A stretch of DNA of 64,000 bases from JAGOEX01 sp964630905 (GCA_964630905.1 CAZVWR010000006.1:37441-101440), one strand, 5' to 3'; positions 17,809 through 27,093 are shown, numbered from the stretch's first letter. Program-made: numbers and translations. Notes: generated from the sequence alone by a model not told the origin.

Positions 17809-18657
17809 ATGAAGGATTATTTTTCAAAATTTTCCTTTCTGCTGGACCTTGTTTCTTTCGGTGCAGTAGTAATTTTTGCAAACTATATGGAATGGACGGC
17901 AAAAGATCTGCTATGGAGTTTGTGGATAAGCAGTCTGACAATCGGTTATTTCACTCTTTTAGCAGGTATCGGCGGAAATATGATCAGGGGAAGGATGGCT
18001 GATGAGCAGATCCCACAGAATGAAAGTAAAAACGAAAAGCAAGTTCCACCAGGAGCACCTCTTGCTGTGTTTTTCCTTATACCGATCGTGGCAATATTCC
18101 GGTTTTCAATTATCACCCTTATTTTTGCTGTTTTAGCCGCAATAAGTGTTACGGCGGCAGTCATTAAGTACAAAAGGGAACGGGCAGGACTGGATAACGA
18201 CCATTTTTTAATCAATTTTATGCTTAATTTCCCAGCCGGTTTATTTCTACTCATTTTTTTTACGATCCATTTCGGCGGATTTCATTTTGTCCACAGCATT
18301 TTTCTTAACGGCATGTTCCCGATATTAAATGAAACTCCGTTCGGTAAGACTCCCGGTCAAACCGGATTTTTCTTTTTTGATCTAATTGAGGTAAGCTTCC
18401 GTAATTACTGGCTTTTTATTGTTGCAAGCGCCGCGTCATCATTTGAGAGCATTTTTAAAACGATGAAAGGGCGTGAGATAAATTTCATGCTTGAGCCGTA
18501 TAAAAATGTCGTAAAAATGCATTTAATGATTTTTGTCATCGCCTTTGCAGGAATGGCAGGACTTTATAATTTCATACTTTATGCAACGCTCATCCTCTAT
18601 TTTTTTCCTGTCGGGAAAATGATCAGAAAAAAGAAAACAGATGCTGTCTCTGTTTGA
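17809..18657 (+). CDS. Multi-pass membrane protein, possibly DUF6498-like
   Basis: A 282-residue protein with about six hydrophobic segments and a charged cytoplasmic loop (around residues 63-83). The histidine-containing segment IHFGGFHFVHSIFLNGMF lies near the middle and resembles what I remember of DUF6498 proteins; that assignment is tentative. It begins 4 bases after the sigma-1-receptor-like gene in the same direction, so the two are almost certainly co-transcribed and may work together, for example with the soluble protein acting at the membrane. It is not related in sequence to emopamil-binding protein as far as I can see. Confidence 0.6.
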   Translation: MKDYFSKFSFLLDLVSFGAVVIFANYMEWTAKDLLWSLWISSLTIGYFTLLAGIGGNMIRGRMADEQIPQNESKNEKQVPPGAPLAVFFLIPIVAIFRFSIITLIFAVLAAISVTAAVIKYKRERAGLDNDHFLINFMLNFPAGLFLLIFFTIHFGGFHFVHSIFLNGMFPILNETPFGKTPGQTGFFFFDLIEVSFRNYWLFIVASAASSFESIFKTMKGREINFMLEPYKNVVKMHLMIFVIAFAGMAGLYNFILYATLILYFFPVGKMIRKKKTDAVSV

Positions 18658-18716
18658 CATTTACAGTAACAATTCTTATCATATCGATGCTTTTAATTTG
18701 CAGAGGGAGGGAGTCT

Positions 18717-20099
18717 ATGAAAAGATTTTTTGCAACACTTGTTTTATTAATGTTTATTTTCACAACAGGGTGTGATGAATCAAAAACCAAAAAACCGGCA
18801 AATGATTCAAATAACGACACTTCAGATAACGATTCTTCAACAGATGATGAAGAAACAGATGATGAAGAAACAGGTGACTGCGGAAACAACATTGTAGAAA
18901 CCGGCGAAATATGTGACGGCGGACTCAAAAACTGTACAGAGATAAATCCGGCGCTCTACATTTCAGGCAAGGCAAAATGTAAAAGCGACTGTTCAGGCTG
19001 GGACACTGTCACTTGCGAAGAGACCGATGCTGTCTGCGGCAACGAAACAGTTGAAGTTCCTGAAGTTTGTGACGGAAATATCGAGAACTGTATTGATATT
19101 GATCCTTTAAAATATAAAGGCGGAAAAGCTAAGTGCAACAGAAACTGTGACGGTTTTGATACAATAACCTGTGAAGAGCTTGACGACTACTGCGGTGACG
19201 GAAAGATATCAAACACTGAATTTTGTGACGGGGATCTTAAAGCATGCATTGATATTGACAGCAAAATATATTCAGGTGGAACGGCTGAATGCAAAGATGA
19301 CTGTTCCGGTTATGATGTTGCAGACTGTGTTGAGATAGTTGCTGTATGCGGAGATGAAAAGGTTGAAGGCAAGGAGGTTTGTGAAAAAGGGGAACTTAAA
19401 AACTGCGTTGAAATAAACTCAACCCTGTACAAAGGCGGCAAGGCATACTGTGAAGATGACTGCAGTGCGTGGGATGCAATAACATGCGAAGAAAAAGGGA
19501 GTATTCTGTTTTCAGATGATTTTGAGAACGGTGACTCAAAATGGACTCTCACCGGTGACTGGGAGATCGGGTATCCCTATTATGATATTTCGGGAGTGAC
19601 GGTTAATGAAGCCGTGAGCGGTGACCAAGTCCTTGCAACCAAACTGACAGACGGTTACACTGTGAAAGTGATCAGCATTGCCGCAATAAAAGACAAGATA
19701 ACGATTCCTGAGACAGGGAATTTTGTCCTCACTTTTTCTGCTTATGTGAATACTGATTATGATGCAGGAACCAGTTCAGATGCCAACAGCTGGTTTGACG
19801 GAATGATAGTGACCTATGCTTCCGGTCTTGAAGCTCCGGTGGAAATTCCGCCAAGCACAGACAATGCAGATCTGATCGGATCTTTCAAAGGACTTACCGA
19901 CGGAACAAATTATACAACTTTCTCAGGTGTTCGGGGAACAAGTGTGAATAACTCCTATTCAAAGTTTTCCTATGATCTCTCTTCGATCTCAGGAAAAACA
20001 GTGACAATAGAGTTTAAATTTTATTCTGATACCATTCAGGGCGGAAGCGGAAGTTTTCCCGGAATATATATTGATGATGTTGTAATTGCGGAAGAATAA
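18717..20099 (+). CDS. Repeat lipoprotein with C-terminal jelly-roll-like domain
   Basis: A 460-residue predicted lipoprotein: lipobox FTTGC, an acidic SNNDTSDNDSSTDDEETDDE linker, then four Cys-rich units of about 52 residues with the pattern CGxxxVExxEVCDGxxxNCxxIxxxxYxGGxAxCxxDCSGWDxxTCEE. A C-terminal beta-rich domain starts at SDDFENGDSKWTLTGDWEIG and resembles the jelly-roll modules of secreted adhesins and proteases. An in-frame ATG at 18654 would overlap the previous gene, but the strong GGGAGG sequence and signal peptide place the start at 18717. Likely a surface protein of unknown role. Confidence 0.7.
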   Translation: MKRFFATLVLLMFIFTTGCDESKTKKPANDSNNDTSDNDSSTDDEETDDEETGDCGNNIVETGEICDGGLKNCTEINPALYISGKAKCKSDCSGWDTVTCEETDAVCGNETVEVPEVCDGNIENCIDIDPLKYKGGKAKCNRNCDGFDTITCEELDDYCGDGKISNTEFCDGDLKACIDIDSKIYSGGTAECKDDCSGYDVADCVEIVAVCGDEKVEGKEVCEKGELKNCVEINSTLYKGGKAYCEDDCSAWDAITCEEKGSILFSDDFENGDSKWTLTGDWEIGYPYYDISGVTVNEAVSGDQVLATKLTDGYTVKVISIAAIKDKITIPETGNFVLTFSAYVNTDYDAGTSSDANSWFDGMIVTYASGLEAPVEIPPSTDNADLIGSFKGLTDGTNYTTFSGVRGTSVNNSYSKFSYDLSSISGKTVTIEFKFYSDTIQGGSGSFPGIYIDDVVIAEE

Positions 20100-20109
20100 G
20101 GAGGACAAA

Positions 20110-21633
20110 GTGTCTGATACTCAAAAAGTGATTTTAGTGATTCTTGATGGTTTCGGGATCAGGGAAAGCAGTGATTTCAATGCAGTGAAAATTGCAAAAA
20201 AGCCGAATATTGACAGGCTGTTAAAAGAGTGTCCGTCAACTACTCTTGACGGTTCGGGGTTATCTGTCGGGCTTCCGAGAGGGCAGATGGGTAACAGCGA
20301 AGTAGGGCACATGAATATCGGCGCAGGAAGAGTTGTATATCAGGATCTGACAAAAATTGATAAAGCGATAGAAGATGGCGAATTTGTTAAGAATTCCGTT
20401 TTGATGGATGTTGCAAAAAAGCTTAAAGTATGCGGCGGAAAACTGCATCTGATGGGACTTGTTTCTCCTGGCGGAGTTCACAGTTCGATGGATCATCTCC
20501 ACGCCATTCTTGAATTTGGAAAGAAAGAGCAGATTAATGTTGTTCTGCACTGTTTTCTTGACGGTCGTGATACGCCGCCTCAAAGTGCGGTTGATTATAT
20601 CCGCGAACTTGAAAAAAAGATGAAAGATGAAGATCTTGGCGTTATCGGCACAGTAACAGGCAGATTTTATGCGATGGACAGAGATAACCGCTGGGAAAGA
20701 GTTGAAAAAGCTTATAATGCACTACTTCTGGGAGATGGACTTAACGCCAAGAGCGGCCTTGAAGCGGTTGAACAGTCATATAAGCGCGGCGAAAACGATG
20801 AGTTTGTGAAACCGACTGTAATTGTTGATGAATCAGGCAGTCCGAAAGGGTTGATGAATGACGGTGACGCAGTAATATTCTTTAATTTCAGATCTGATCG
20901 CGCCAGAGAGATATCTGCTGCTCTTAACTTTGATGATTTTGATAGCTTTGAAAGAAAAAAGAGAGCAAAATTCTGCGTTTATGCCACAATGACAAGATAC
21001 AGAGCCGATTTTCCTTTTCCAGTTCTTTATGATGCTGAGAAGTTGACTAACATTCTTGGTGAAGTGATAAGTAAAAGCGGCAAAACACAACTCAGAATTG
21101 CTGAAACAGAAAAATATGCCCATGTCACATTCTTTTTCAATGGCGGCAAAGAGAGCGTTTTTGAAGGTGAGGAGAGGATACTTGTTCCTTCACCCAAAAT
21201 TGAAACTTATGACCTTAAACCCGAAATGAGTGCCTATGAAGTGACAGACAAACTCATTGATTGTATTGAGAAATATGATCTTGTCATCCTTAATTTCGCA
21301 AACCCCGACATGGTAGGGCACACCGGAATATTAAGTGCCGCAGTCAAAGCCATAGAAGCAGTTGACGAATGTGTAGGCAGAATAACCCGGAAAATAAAAG
21401 AAGAAGGACGGGTAATGATCGTCACAGCAGATCACGGCAACAGCGAACAGATGATCGATGAAGTGACAAAAGCTCCCCACACAGCACACACCACAAACCC
21501 CGTACCCTTTGTTATCTGTAATTATCCGGTTGAAAAACTCAATCCTGGCATACTCGCCGACATCGCCCCCACCATCCTCAAAATAATGAACATCCCGATC
21601 CCGAAAGAAATGACCGGGAAGGTACTTTTTTAA
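20110..21633 (+). CDS. gpmI: 2,3-bisphosphoglycerate-independent phosphoglycerate mutase
   Basis: Interconverts 3- and 2-phosphoglycerate in glycolysis using two Mn2+ ions and a phosphoserine intermediate (507 residues). Motifs: VILVILDGFG metal site, GNSEVGHMNIGAGR with the nucleophilic serine, FLDGRDTPP, FFNFRSDRAREI, and the C-terminal NFANPDMVGHTG and VTADHGNSEQM metal ligands. The start is GTG at 20110 behind AAGGAGG; an upstream in-frame ATG at 20086 overlaps the preceding gene and lacks a ribosome site. Confidence 0.97.
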   Translation: MSDTQKVILVILDGFGIRESSDFNAVKIAKKPNIDRLLKECPSTTLDGSGLSVGLPRGQMGNSEVGHMNIGAGRVVYQDLTKIDKAIEDGEFVKNSVLMDVAKKLKVCGGKLHLMGLVSPGGVHSSMDHLHAILEFGKKEQINVVLHCFLDGRDTPPQSAVDYIRELEKKMKDEDLGVIGTVTGRFYAMDRDNRWERVEKAYNALLLGDGLNAKSGLEAVEQSYKRGENDEFVKPTVIVDESGSPKGLMNDGDAVIFFNFRSDRAREISAALNFDDFDSFERKKRAKFCVYATMTRYRADFPFPVLYDAEKLTNILGEVISKSGKTQLRIAETEKYAHVTFFFNGGKESVFEGEERILVPSPKIETYDLKPEMSAYEVTDKLIDCIEKYDLVILNFANPDMVGHTGILSAAVKAIEAVDECVGRITRKIKEEGRVMIVTADHGNSEQMIDEVTKAPHTAHTTNPVPFVICNYPVEKLNPGILADIAPTILKIMNIPIPKEMTGKVLF

Positions 21634-21642
21634 GGAGGTGTT

Positions 21643-22332
21643 TTGTCTGACTCTGAACTCTTAATACCAAATCATGGCGGTTATAGGAACCTCAAAAGTT
21701 TTAAGGTTTCTCAACTGGTTTATGATTTGACAGTGCGTTTCTGTGACAAATTTATTGATAAAAAGAGCAGAACTCATGATCAGATGGTTCAAGCTGCAAG
21801 GAGTGGCGTTCAAAATATTGCGGAAGGTTCACAGGCATCAGGAGCTTCAAAGAAATTTGAATTGAAGCTTACCAGTGTTGCAAGAGCCAGTCTTGAAGAG
21901 TTGAAACTTGATTATGAAGACTTTTTGAGACAGAGAAAATTGTCAGTTTGGACAAAAGATGAACCATTGAAAAAAGAGTTGGTTGATAAAAGGTTTGAAA
22001 ATGCTGATGATGTTATCAGGTGGATAAAGGAAAAAAGTTTAGACAGTGTAAATAGACAAAATGGACGGAATGGACAGAGTGGACAGAAAAATATAGATAA
22101 ACCGTCCATTGAGTCCACTAAGTCTATTGAGTCGACTGAAGTTGCTGAGTCTTCTTTTAAATATCAGACTGTTGAAGCAGTTGCAGCGAATTCAATTCTT
22201 GTTTTGATTTCGGTTGCCTGTTTTCTTCTGGACAGGCAGATTTCACGGCTTGCCGAAGATTTTGAAAAAGAGGGTGGTTTCACTGAGCGGCTTTACAGGG
22301 TTAGGAGTGCGAAGAGGAAATGGGGCAAATGA
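21643..22332 (+). CDS. Four-helix-bundle protein with suffix domain
   Basis: A 229-residue protein. The N-terminal part (about 15-135) is the S23-type four-helix bundle (KVSQLVYDLTVRFCDKFI, QMVQAARSGVQNIAEGSQAS, SLEELKLDYEDFLRQR). The C-terminal part (ANSILVLISVACFLLDRQIS, then EGGFTERLYRVRS) matches the four-helix-bundle suffix domain. Between them lies a low-complexity RQNGRNGQSGQ / STKSIESTEVAES linker typical of this family. The family is known from insertions in 23S rRNA genes and as stand-alone, patchily distributed genes of unknown function. The start is TTG, 4 bases after GGAGG, 9 bases downstream of gpmI. Confidence 0.85.
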   Translation: MSDSELLIPNHGGYRNLKSFKVSQLVYDLTVRFCDKFIDKKSRTHDQMVQAARSGVQNIAEGSQASGASKKFELKLTSVARASLEELKLDYEDFLRQRKLSVWTKDEPLKKELVDKRFENADDVIRWIKEKSLDSVNRQNGRNGQSGQKNIDKPSIESTKSIESTEVAESSFKYQTVEAVAANSILVLISVACFLLDRQISRLAEDFEKEGGFTERLYRVRSAKRKWGK

Positions 22333-22421
22333 TGAAAGATCGGAAAGAGAAGAAAAAATCAAAGACAATTTGGCGTGGAGTTATTTTATTTATTTTTTCG
22401 ATGGTTTTGGGGTTGAATTAA
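22332..22421 (+). CDS. Possible small membrane peptide (29 residues)
   Basis: A short frame overlapping the stop of the four-helix gene by one base (ATGATGA). It encodes MKDRKEKKKSKTIWRGVILF followed by IFSMVLGLN: a basic head and one hydrophobic segment. Tight coupling and the membrane-peptide shape are the only support; no clear ribosome site apart from GGGG. It may be chance. Confidence 0.25.
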   Translation: MKDRKEKKKSKTIWRGVILFIFSMVLGLN

Positions 22422-22468
22422 TAATGATAAAACATTAAGAGATGTTAGAATTAATAACGGAGAAATGT

Positions 22469-24241
22469 ATGTCTCAAAAGATTGAAAGTGACAAGCTGCT
22501 GGTAAAGGATGTTTTTACAAAGTGGTATAGAATTCCAGAGTATCAGCGTCCTTATGTTTGGGGGTCTGATCAAGTGATTGAGCTGTTGGATGATGTGTAT
22601 CAAGCAAGCAGCACGAATCCCCAATCTCAATATTTTCTTGGTTCGATGGTTCTGAGAAAAAGACAAAAAAAAGAAGGTTCTCTTGAATATGAAGAGTTTG
22701 ACTTGCTTGATGGACAACAACGGCTAACCACCTTGTTTCTTCTTACTGCTGTAGTGCGAGATTTAACCCCATCAACAAACAAAAGCAGGATTGAAACATG
22801 TAGAAATAGCATTTTCCAGATGGAAAACAGTGATGACAACATTCCCGAAAGAATGAGAATCGTTTTTGACATAAGAGATAAGGTTCGAGATTTTATAAAT
22901 AATTTTGTTAAAAATGATAAAAGCACAGAAAACGAGGATGAATTAAAATCACTTTCAGTAAAAAAAGACGAAGATATCTCAATAAGAAATATGGCCAATG
23001 CAATCTTAGAAATGAGAAAATACTTTAGCAATAATAGCAAGTCTATTGATAATTTTTTCCCGTATTTGCGTTCTAATGTGTTGATGATTTATGTTGCTGC
23101 AGAAGAACTTGAAGATGCCTTCCATCTCTTTACAGTGATGAACAACAGGGGCATTAAGCTGAGAAATAGTGATATTTTAAAAGCCGAAAATCTTGCACTA
23201 GTTAAGAATGAAGTTGACAGGTCTTCTTACGCTAGAAAATGGGAAAATATTGAAGAGTTTTTTGGTGAAGATTTTGATAATTTCCTTTCTCATATTAGAA
23301 CAATTCTTGTTAAATCCAAAGCAGGATATAATTTGTTAAAGGAGTTCGAAGAAAATATCTATAATCCGCGTGAATTTGACCGTGAAATAAAAGAATATAA
23401 AAGTAAGCCGGCATTGTTGACAAAAGGAAAGGAAACATTTGATTTTATTGGAAAATACCATGAGCACTACAAATTTCTTTTTGAAGATGAAAATTACCAG
23501 ATAAACAATAATTTTGAGTTTCACAACCTAATTGTTCTTATGAAAAAAGGATTTGAGGCTGATTTTTGGATAGCGCCTCTTTTACGGTATTATGATAAAT
23601 TCAGAACAAATAACTTGGTTGAATTTTTAAAAAAGCTTGATAACAAGTTTTCATCAGACTGGATAATAGGACTGACTCCTACTTCCAGAATAGAAAATGT
23701 GAATGCTATAATTAGGAAAATAGACAATTCAGATAAATCGGAGGCAGTTTTAAATTCTAAGACCTTGCAAATCAATATTGATAGACTAATTGATGCTATA
23801 CATTCACCAATGTATGGTAGAAGGTGTGCAAAGTATATTATGTTAAAAATAGATAAAATTATTTTGGGTAGTAGCACAAAGCTTAATCCTCCAGAAACGG
23901 TTAGCATTGAACATATACTTCCACGGAATCCAAGTCCAGGAAGTGAATGGCTAAAAATATTTAATGAGTCAGAGCGAGAAGAGCTTACAGATAAAATTGG
24001 CAACCTAATGTTGATCTCCCGGAGAAAGAATTCTTCTCTAAATAACTATGATTTCAAGTTTAAAAAAGAGAAATACTTTAAAGAAAACATAGAATTATTT
24101 AGCAATTCAATAAGAATATACAAGGATAACTCGAATTGGTCTCCAGACAGCCTGAAAAAAAATCATTTATTCCTTTTAAAAGAAATAGCGAAGGAGTATG
24201 GTTTTTCTCTAAGCGAAGAATTTATGAAGACTTATGAATAA
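22469..24241 (+). CDS. DUF262-DUF1524 (GmrSD-type) restriction-like protein
   Basis: A 590-residue protein joining a DUF262 domain (ParB-like NTPase fold: IPEYQRPYVW, YFLGSMVL, FDLLDGQQRLTTL, HLFTVMNNRGIKL) with a C-terminal DUF1524 His-Me nuclease (SIEHILPRNP, IGNLMLISRRKNSSLNN). This is the single-chain form of the GmrS-GmrD type IV restriction enzymes, which cut DNA carrying modified cytosines; other DUF262 proteins act in phage defence more widely. The gene is more AT-rich than its neighbours and sits between housekeeping genes, which suggests acquisition. CGGAG 6 bases before the ATG at 22469 decides the start over the upstream ATG at 22442. Confidence 0.87.
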   Translation: MSQKIESDKLLVKDVFTKWYRIPEYQRPYVWGSDQVIELLDDVYQASSTNPQSQYFLGSMVLRKRQKKEGSLEYEEFDLLDGQQRLTTLFLLTAVVRDLTPSTNKSRIETCRNSIFQMENSDDNIPERMRIVFDIRDKVRDFINNFVKNDKSTENEDELKSLSVKKDEDISIRNMANAILEMRKYFSNNSKSIDNFFPYLRSNVLMIYVAAEELEDAFHLFTVMNNRGIKLRNSDILKAENLALVKNEVDRSSYARKWENIEEFFGEDFDNFLSHIRTILVKSKAGYNLLKEFEENIYNPREFDREIKEYKSKPALLTKGKETFDFIGKYHEHYKFLFEDENYQINNNFEFHNLIVLMKKGFEADFWIAPLLRYYDKFRTNNLVEFLKKLDNKFSSDWIIGLTPTSRIENVNAIIRKIDNSDKSEAVLNSKTLQINIDRLIDAIHSPMYGRRCAKYIMLKIDKIILGSSTKLNPPETVSIEHILPRNPSPGSEWLKIFNESEREELTDKIGNLMLISRRKNSSLNNYDFKFKKEKYFKENIELFSNSIRIYKDNSNWSPDSLKKNHLFLLKEIAKEYGFSLSEEFMKTYE

Positions 24242-25847
24242 TAATATTAACCCCCAATACGACACAATAATCATAGGTGCGGGACTTAGCGGTCTGACTT
24301 GCGGAGCGCTGCTCAGTCGTGCCGGGATGAAAGTTGCTGTGCTTGAAATGGATGCGAAACCCGGTGGTTATCTTGCGGGTTTTGAAAGGAAGGGTTTCCG
24401 TTTTGATTCTTCGATCCACTGGCTTAATCAATGTGGTGAAAACGGTCTTGTGACAAGGGTTTTTAATGCGATAGATACTGATCATCCGAAAGTTTCTTTG
24501 CAGCAAAACATCAGAAAAACGGTGACAGATTCGTTCAGTTATCTTCTTACAAACAATCCAGATGAATTGAGAGATGCTCTGATTGAAAAGTTCCCTCATG
24601 AAAAGAGCGGAATAATGCGGTTTTTTAAAGATGCATGGAAGATCGCAAAAGGTTTTAAAAATTACGGAAGCAGTTTTCGCAGTATGCAGACAAGGGATCT
24701 TTTTGAAAAGCCGTATTACGGATTGAAAATGGCAAAGTTCGGGCTGACATTCATTCCGCACGCTTTCTACGGTGGGGATGAAGGGGTTATTAAAGGTCTG
24801 AAAAGATATTTCAGCGATCCGGATCTTCTTAAATTCTGGTCTGCCGAAAGCGATCTTCTTTCGTGTCTTATCCCTATCGCATGGGCTTACAACAAAGATT
24901 TTCAGCTTCCTCCGACTGGTGGCGGACAGGTTTTTGCAAACTGGCTTTCAGGATCAATTGTTAAATCAGGCGGGGATATATTTTATAAAACAAAAGCAGG
25001 GAAAATTGTTAATGCCCGGAAAAAAGCAGTTCAGGTAATTGCAAATAATAATGGAACTGAACTTAAATTTGATGCCCGTTTTGTAGTTGCGGCAATGGAT
25101 GTGGAAACCCTTTATGAAAAAATAATGGACATTTCACTTTCTGAAGACAAGTTCCTGAAAAGATTGAGAAATGCAGAGCTTTACAGTTCAGCGGTAACAG
25201 TCTCGATCGGGCTTGACTGTCCTGCGGAATCGCTTGGATTTAATGATGATCTGACATTGATATCAAAAGAGAACATAAAGAGGTCTGACCATATCTGCAG
25301 CGATCCTTTGAAAAGCGACATATCGGTTTTTTCTCCTTCAGTCAGAGACAGTTCAATGGCTCCTGCCGGTAAAGGGACTCTCACAATATACTGTCCTGCA
25401 TATTACAGTGATTTCAAAGAGTTATCTAAAGATGAATATGTGAAATTCAAAAATGATTTTGCACGGATTCTCATTGACCGTGTTGAAACGGCATTATCAA
25501 AAGAGATCCAATCTCATATTGAGTTCATGGATGTTGCAACTCCTGTCACATATCACCGCTACACAGGTAACAGAGAAGGCGTAATGATGGGTGCAAGACC
25601 GGGAAAGGCAAATTATAAAGCAAAAATAGCACATTACAAAACGCCGCTTGAAAATGTTTTCCTGTGCGGTCACTGGTCTGCTCTGGGCGGAGGTGTTCCT
25701 ATCGCAGTTTCAACTGCTGCAAATGCGGCATTGCTTGTCCTGAAAAAGGATAAAAGCACTGTTTTTAAACCGCTTGGTAAATATTTTGACGGTTCAGTTT
25801 CAGTTCAAGACTTTAATAAGTATTTGAAAAGATCGAAAAATATCTAG
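24234..25847 (+). CDS. Carotenoid isomerase/retinol saturase-like flavoprotein
   Basis: A 537-residue FAD/NAD(P)-binding oxidoreductase of the phytoene desaturase superfamily. N-terminal dinucleotide fold DTIIIGAGLSGLTCGALLSR ending in an acidic LEMDAKPGG, then RFDSSIHWL, and the C-terminal FAD motif VFLCGHWSALGGGVPIAVST. The FDSSIHWL/GGVP pattern is nearer to CrtISO and all-trans-retinol 13,14-reductase than to CrtI desaturases. No other carotenoid gene is in the window, so the substrate is unknown. The start overlaps the end of the DUF262 gene by 8 bases, and the 3' end overlaps the convergent pgsA by 4. Confidence 0.8.
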   Translation: MNNNINPQYDTIIIGAGLSGLTCGALLSRAGMKVAVLEMDAKPGGYLAGFERKGFRFDSSIHWLNQCGENGLVTRVFNAIDTDHPKVSLQQNIRKTVTDSFSYLLTNNPDELRDALIEKFPHEKSGIMRFFKDAWKIAKGFKNYGSSFRSMQTRDLFEKPYYGLKMAKFGLTFIPHAFYGGDEGVIKGLKRYFSDPDLLKFWSAESDLLSCLIPIAWAYNKDFQLPPTGGGQVFANWLSGSIVKSGGDIFYKTKAGKIVNARKKAVQVIANNNGTELKFDARFVVAAMDVETLYEKIMDISLSEDKFLKRLRNAELYSSAVTVSIGLDCPAESLGFNDDLTLISKENIKRSDHICSDPLKSDISVFSPSVRDSSMAPAGKGTLTIYCPAYYSDFKELSKDEYVKFKNDFARILIDRVETALSKEIQSHIEFMDVATPVTYHRYTGNREGVMMGARPGKANYKAKIAHYKTPLENVFLCGHWSALGGGVPIAVSTAANAALLVLKKDKSTVFKPLGKYFDGSVSVQDFNKYLKRSKNI

Positions 25848-26497
25848 CTTCCGAAAAGCTTCCTTTTTACTTCCTTTGAATATGTGTAGGCACTTGTAAC
25901 ACTGAAAAAGATCGATCCCCAGATAAGGATATAGCCCCATAATCTCGGATCCCAGTCGATATTAAAAAGTCCTTTCAATGTATTCTGATTAATCATGAAA
26001 AAAGGGAGCGCGAACATTTGGAACATTGTTTTCATTTTGCCACCCTGACCTGCGACTACGACAACTCCTCTTTCAACGGCTACAGAACGGATGCCGAAAA
26101 TATAAAACTCCCTCGCAAGGATTATGATGACTGGAAGAACATGCATTTCACCCATCGATACAAGAAGAACAAGAGTGAGATTTACAATGAACTTGTCGGC
26201 AAGAGGATCAAGAAGCTTGCCTGTCACTGTGACCGTTCCGTGCTTTCTTGCGATATATCCGTCAAAGAAATCTGTTACTGTCGCTATTGTATAAAATATC
26301 CATGACCACAATCTTGAAACCGGTGTGTCATACCATATCAGGAAGAGGACGAAGGGGACGAAAAATATCCTGATCCCAGTAAGAAGATTCGGGATCGTAA
26401 GAACATCCTTCTTGAAGTTTATCAATCTGTCAATGATGACCTTTCTTCTGCCGAAATCACCATTGTTCTTTTTATTTTTTCTGAATTTTTTCACCAT
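25844..26497 (-). CDS. pgsA: CDP-diacylglycerol-glycerol-3-phosphate 3-phosphatidyltransferase
   Basis: Integral membrane enzyme making phosphatidylglycerol phosphate, the first step to phosphatidylglycerol and cardiolipin (217 residues). The CDP-alcohol phosphotransferase motif is complete: DGYIARKHGTVTVTGKLLDPLAD, i.e. D-G-x2-A-R-x8-G-x3-D-x3-D with the metal and catalytic aspartates. The N-terminus carries a basic extension (KKFRKNKKNNGDFGRRK) before the usual TIPNLLTGIRI. Several hydrophobic helices follow. Its start overlaps the lytic transglycosylase gene by 7 bases. Confidence 0.9.
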   Translation of the reverse strand: MVKKFRKNKKNNGDFGRRKVIIDRLINFKKDVLTIPNLLTGIRIFFVPFVLFLIWYDTPVSRLWSWIFYTIATVTDFFDGYIARKHGTVTVTGKLLDPLADKFIVNLTLVLLVSMGEMHVLPVIIILAREFYIFGIRSVAVERGVVVVAGQGGKMKTMFQMFALPFFMINQNTLKGLFNIDWDPRLWGYILIWGSIFFSVTSAYTYSKEVKRKLFGS

Positions 26498-27093
26498 AAT
26501 TCCCTGCCCGTGTAATTCTTGTAGAAGTCTGACACCTTTTCAACATATGCAACTGTTTCGTTGAAAGGTGGTATTCCGTTATAATATGTGACAGCGGCTG
26601 GCCCTGCATTGTATCCGGCAAGTGCATTTTTTGTGTTTTTAAACCGTTTGATCATTTTTTTAAGATAGAGTGTGCCGCCCATTATATTCTGTTCCGGATC
26701 GAATACATCTTTTACTCCCACCTCGGTCGCAGTTCCCGGCATAAGCTGCATCAACCCCTTTGCACCGGCGGAAGAGACAGCTTTTATGTCAAAAAGGGAT
26801 TCAGCCTTAATTACACTTTTTATGAGATGAAAGTCAACTCCGTGTTTAATTGAAGCTTTCTGAATTATATTATCAAACTTTGACTCACTTCCCGGCTTAA
26901 GTGCATAGCCTTTTTTGTGTTTAACTTCACCTTTTGACTGGTAGAGAGGTTTGCATGAGCGGAGATCTACACACTGATTTGTGAATGTATATCTATCCTT
27001 GATTGGATCATAAAAATAATAAATCCTGATGCTGGAGTAGAGCAGGGAGGTCGTTATCAGAAACAAAACCGAAGATCTCATAAGAAATTTCAT
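26491..27093 (-). CDS. SLT-type lytic transglycosylase
   Basis: A 200-residue exported peptidoglycan-cleaving enzyme. N-terminal hydrophobic signal (VLFLITTSLLYSS), a short region with a Cys pair (NQCVDLRSCKPL), then the SLT domain: IKSVIKAESLFDIKAVSSAG with catalytic Glu, AKGLMQLMPGTA, PEQNIMGGTLYL and ALAGYNAGPAAV. It cleaves MurNAc-GlcNAc bonds to give 1,6-anhydro products. Overlaps the upstream J-domain gene by 4 bases. Confidence 0.9.
   Translation of the reverse strand: MKFLMRSSVLFLITTSLLYSSIRIYYFYDPIKDRYTFTNQCVDLRSCKPLYQSKGEVKHKKGYALKPGSESKFDNIIQKASIKHGVDFHLIKSVIKAESLFDIKAVSSAGAKGLMQLMPGTATEVGVKDVFDPEQNIMGGTLYLKKMIKRFKNTKNALAGYNAGPAAVTYYNGIPPFNETVAYVEKVSDFYKNYTGRELW

Noticed and set aside
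18654..18716. Upstream ATG of the repeat lipoprotein at 18717
   Set aside because: It overlaps the previous stop, lacks a ribosome site and would bury the lipoprotein signal peptide.
21643..22332. 23S rRNA intervening sequence
   Set aside because: The S23-type fold is found in rRNA insertions, but no rRNA sequence flanks this gene.
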